Of a stretch of DNA of 64,000 nucleotides, positions 62,344 to 64,000 are shown piece after piece. The position numbers were made by a program, and so were the translations under genes. This DNA comes from an uncultured Bilophila sp. Its GTDB lineage: Bacteria > Desulfobacterota > Desulfovibrionia > Desulfovibrionales > Desulfovibrionaceae. The notes below the pieces were generated by a model. It searched no databases and was not told the DNA's origin. It worked only from the letters and a program-made list of their open reading frames with translations. The stretch spans positions 12,045-76,044 of the forward strand of contig CAJUHZ010000013.1 of assembly GCA_910585945.1 (NCBI GenBank), read 5' to 3'. Every line of letters starts with the position of its first letter. The stretch's first letter is position 1.

Positions 62344-62666
62344 AAAATGTTATGACTTACAATGGATATACTGGGACAGTAGAATATAGTGAAGATGATG
62401 GAATCCTTTTTGGCCGTTTGGTCGGCATAAATGACATAGTAAGCTACGAAGGCGAAAGCGTAAAAGAATTGCGTGAGGCATTTCAAGCCTCGGTTGATGA
62501 CTATCTTGAGCACTGCAAAAATATTGGGAAAAAACCTGATCGGCCCTATTCTGGCAAGTTTACCCTCCGACTTGACCCCGTGATCCATGCCCGACTGGCG
62601 GCACAGGCGCAAGCCATGGGCAAGAGTCTGAATCAATATGCTGTAGATGTTTTGGCGCACATATAG
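62340..62666 (+). CDS. hicB: HicB-family antitoxin
   Basis: Encodes 108 residues. YTGTVEYSEDDGILFGRLVG, then LREAFQASVDDYLEHC, is the HicB domain; the end (FTLRLDPVIHARLAAQAQAM) is a ribbon-helix-helix. It neutralises HicA and represses the pair. Confidence 0.92.
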   Translation: MKNVMTYNGYTGTVEYSEDDGILFGRLVGINDIVSYEGESVKELREAFQASVDDYLEHCKNIGKKPDRPYSGKFTLRLDPVIHARLAAQAQAMGKSLNQYAVDVLAHI

Positions 62667-62702
62667 CTCAAAATTGGTAGAAAAATATATAAGGAGAGTA
62701 TT

Positions 62703-63620
62703 ATGCAGCGTCAGACTTTTTATTTAATTTGTGATGAATCAGGTGCAAAAGGTTATAGCAATAAGTCAGAAGAAGGCATTGACTCATTAGGTCTTGTAGT
62801 TGGATTAATCGCTTTACCAGCTCAGATAGATAAATTGCGTAGATATTGTCATATGATTTATGTGAAATATTTGCAAGATGGTACTAATAAGTTTCATATA
62901 ACTGATTTGCCACCAGAAAACCAAAATAATTTGAGAAACGATGTGTGTAATTTTATTATACATAACAATTTTCGATTAGTATATTCATCAGTATTAAAAC
63001 AAGGAATGCATCAACAGTATAAAAATGTAAAATCTTTACATGAAAAAATCATAATGAGAGAAAAGGAAAATGGATATGGAATAAATATGTCTGACCCTAA
63101 AGAAAACATGCTTCAGTACTTGTATTGTGACGCTATATTTAGATTTTTTGCTGCCATAATAGATAATTTTCAGAAAGATGGAAATTTTAATGCGATTATC
63201 TATAGTGATATGTTAGATGATAAATTATTAGATGACATAAAAAATGGCATCAAAGAAGTATTAGAATATGATTCTTATTCAAAAAATACAGTAGAAGTAC
63301 GCAGATATAACTATCAATCAAAATGTGTAGAGAAAGCAAAAGGGTCAATAGAATTTAATGTCGATATTCCTGAATCTCTTAATGCTAAGGAATTTAATAA
63401 TATCACATTTGGCTTTCAGATAGATGAAAGTCTTGCTATACTTCCTGATGTTATAGCTAATTCTTTACTATATTTTGCAAAAAGAAAATTAAAAATAGAT
63501 CTAAATCTTCCCATGAACAGTAGAGAATTGATTTCTGACTATCCATTAGAAGAATATTTTGTTTCTCTTTCCAGTCAGGATGATTTTGATTTTTTGGGAA
63601 ATTTATACCACTTACAATAA
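62703..63620 (+). CDS. DUF3800-like protein, very AT-rich
   Basis: Encodes 305 residues behind AAGGAG. FYLICDESGAKGYS (start) and KFHITDL (near residue 60) with later acidic residues (IIYSDML; LAILPDVIANSL) resemble the DUF3800 RNase-H-like family, often found in defence islands and mobile elements. The gene is far poorer in GC than everything else in the window and so was recently acquired. It follows the hicAB pair by 36 bp. Possible anti-phage or superinfection-exclusion function; not proven. Confidence 0.65.
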   Translation: MQRQTFYLICDESGAKGYSNKSEEGIDSLGLVVGLIALPAQIDKLRRYCHMIYVKYLQDGTNKFHITDLPPENQNNLRNDVCNFIIHNNFRLVYSSVLKQGMHQQYKNVKSLHEKIIMREKENGYGINMSDPKENMLQYLYCDAIFRFFAAIIDNFQKDGNFNAIIYSDMLDDKLLDDIKNGIKEVLEYDSYSKNTVEVRRYNYQSKCVEKAKGSIEFNVDIPESLNAKEFNNITFGFQIDESLAILPDVIANSLLYFAKRKLKIDLNLPMNSRELISDYPLEEYFVSLSSQDDFDFLGNLYHLQ

Positions 63621-63787
63621 CCGGCCTAGTGGGAGTTTGCAATTTTCGCACACTTTACGTGACCAACTGTAATTTTGAACACTCTGCCGCGTTTAGCCTA
63701 CCGACTGCTTATTTGTGTTGCATATAAACATTTTTTCCTTGAATTGTCTTCTCCGACTTCTTACCAAGAATGAGGGAGGGCTTCCAG
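63621..63787. other. Intergenic region before the right-end gene
   Basis: 167 bp without a supported gene. GAGGGAGG at 63771-63778 is the ribosome-binding site of the next gene. No convincing promoter or terminator was seen. Confidence 0.35.
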
Positions 63788-64000
63788 ATGGCCGAACCTC
63801 AAAAAATTTCCTGTTCTTTCTCACTTTTTGATGATGGACGCCAGTACACCGGCAACCACCGTAAATATTTAGTCGCCAATGCGCGCGAAGTCTGCTACAG
63901 CGCCGCCACCAGGGAGAGACTTGCCCTCCGGGAAGCATATGGATACTACGGCCATGGACGCCGTATCCTCGCAGGACGCATGAGAATTGGTGAGGTTGAG
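63788..64000 (+). CDS. Unknown protein, partial (C-terminus off the right edge)
   Basis: The frame is open from the ATG at 63788, behind GAGGGAGG, to the edge (71 codons). The piece is polar with an aromatic Arg-rich stretch (LREAYGYYGHGRRILAGRM). GC content returns to the phage norm, so the AT-rich insert ends before it. No family recognised. Confidence 0.6.
   Translation, partial: MAEPQKISCSFSLFDDGRQYTGNHRKYLVANAREVCYSAATRERLALREAYGYYGHGRRILAGRMRIGEVE

Noticed and set aside
63693..63938. 81-codon minus-strand ORF at the right edge
   Set aside because: Overlaps the better supported plus-strand partial gene with a good ribosome-binding site; composition looks like a shadow.
1..64000. Integrase, attachment sites, tRNA or CRISPR array
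   Set aside because: Looked for and not found in this window; the phage ends probably lie outside it.

Overview
The window is one long, nearly gap-free piece of a temperate, contractile-tailed (myovirus-type) bacteriophage or prophage. Its GC-rich coding style, RusA, HU-like protein, GH108 endolysin and 3TM holin point to a Gram-negative host. A gut Desulfovibrionaceae such as Bilophila or Desulfovibrio is my guess from overall flavour, not something the sequence proves. I see no rRNA, tRNA, CRISPR array, insertion sequence or integrase. Genes run off both ends (an SMC-like ATPase on the left, an unknown gene on the right), so neither phage end is visible.

Layout. 1-2850 (minus strand): leftward early genes, including a possible ssDNA-annealing protein and a coiled-coil ATPase. 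2850-5500: lysogeny control, with a leftward HTH repressor, a divergent Cro-like gene, a CII/CP76-like gene and matching palindromic operators (TTCGGCA-NN-TGCCGAA) at both control regions. 5.3-11.2 kb: rightward early genes (C5 cytosine methylase, zinc-ribbon protein, ASCH-like protein, replication initiator with internal iterons, RusA, HU/IHF-like protein). 11.4-13.7 kb: lysis genes and small zinc-ribbon proteins. 13.7-16.1 kb: terminase. 17.2-24.3 kb: baseplate/hub/spike genes broken up by minus-strand Rha cassettes and a HigBA toxin-antitoxin pair. 24.4-32.2 kb: T4-like capsid, sheath, tube and chaperone genes. 32.2-39.8 kb: a tape-measure-sized protein with two wall-hydrolase domains, gp25- and gp6-like baseplate genes and fibre genes.

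39.8-44.4 kb is a complete diversity-generating retroelement (DGR): a lectin-type fibre gene ending in a variable repeat, three small genes, an Avd-like gene, the template repeat and a reverse transcriptase carrying IGALTSQ and YMDD. I aligned the two repeats by hand. Over 107 nt all 13 differences fall on adenines of the template, the signature of DGR mutagenesis.

44.5-57.2 kb is a block of large proteins resembling the phage P1 Dar/Ddr anti-restriction system: DarA_N-like proteins, a DdrB/ParB-like polyvalent protein, a ClpP-type protease, an HECGH zincin and a 2058-residue methyltransferase-helicase. Next comes the portal gene, about 41 kb from terminase. The right end (59.3-64 kb) is accessory: a third Rha copy, an XRE/ImmA-like pair, an orphan HicB with a hicA remnant, an intact HicAB pair, and a strikingly AT-rich DUF3800-like gene.

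Together these describe a phage that varies its receptor-binding tip (DGR), may carry proteins protecting incoming DNA (Dar-like block, cytosine methylase), and holds several self-contained regulatory cassettes. Three mosaic Rha cassettes each have their own terminator, and two also have their own small gene, promoter and palindrome.
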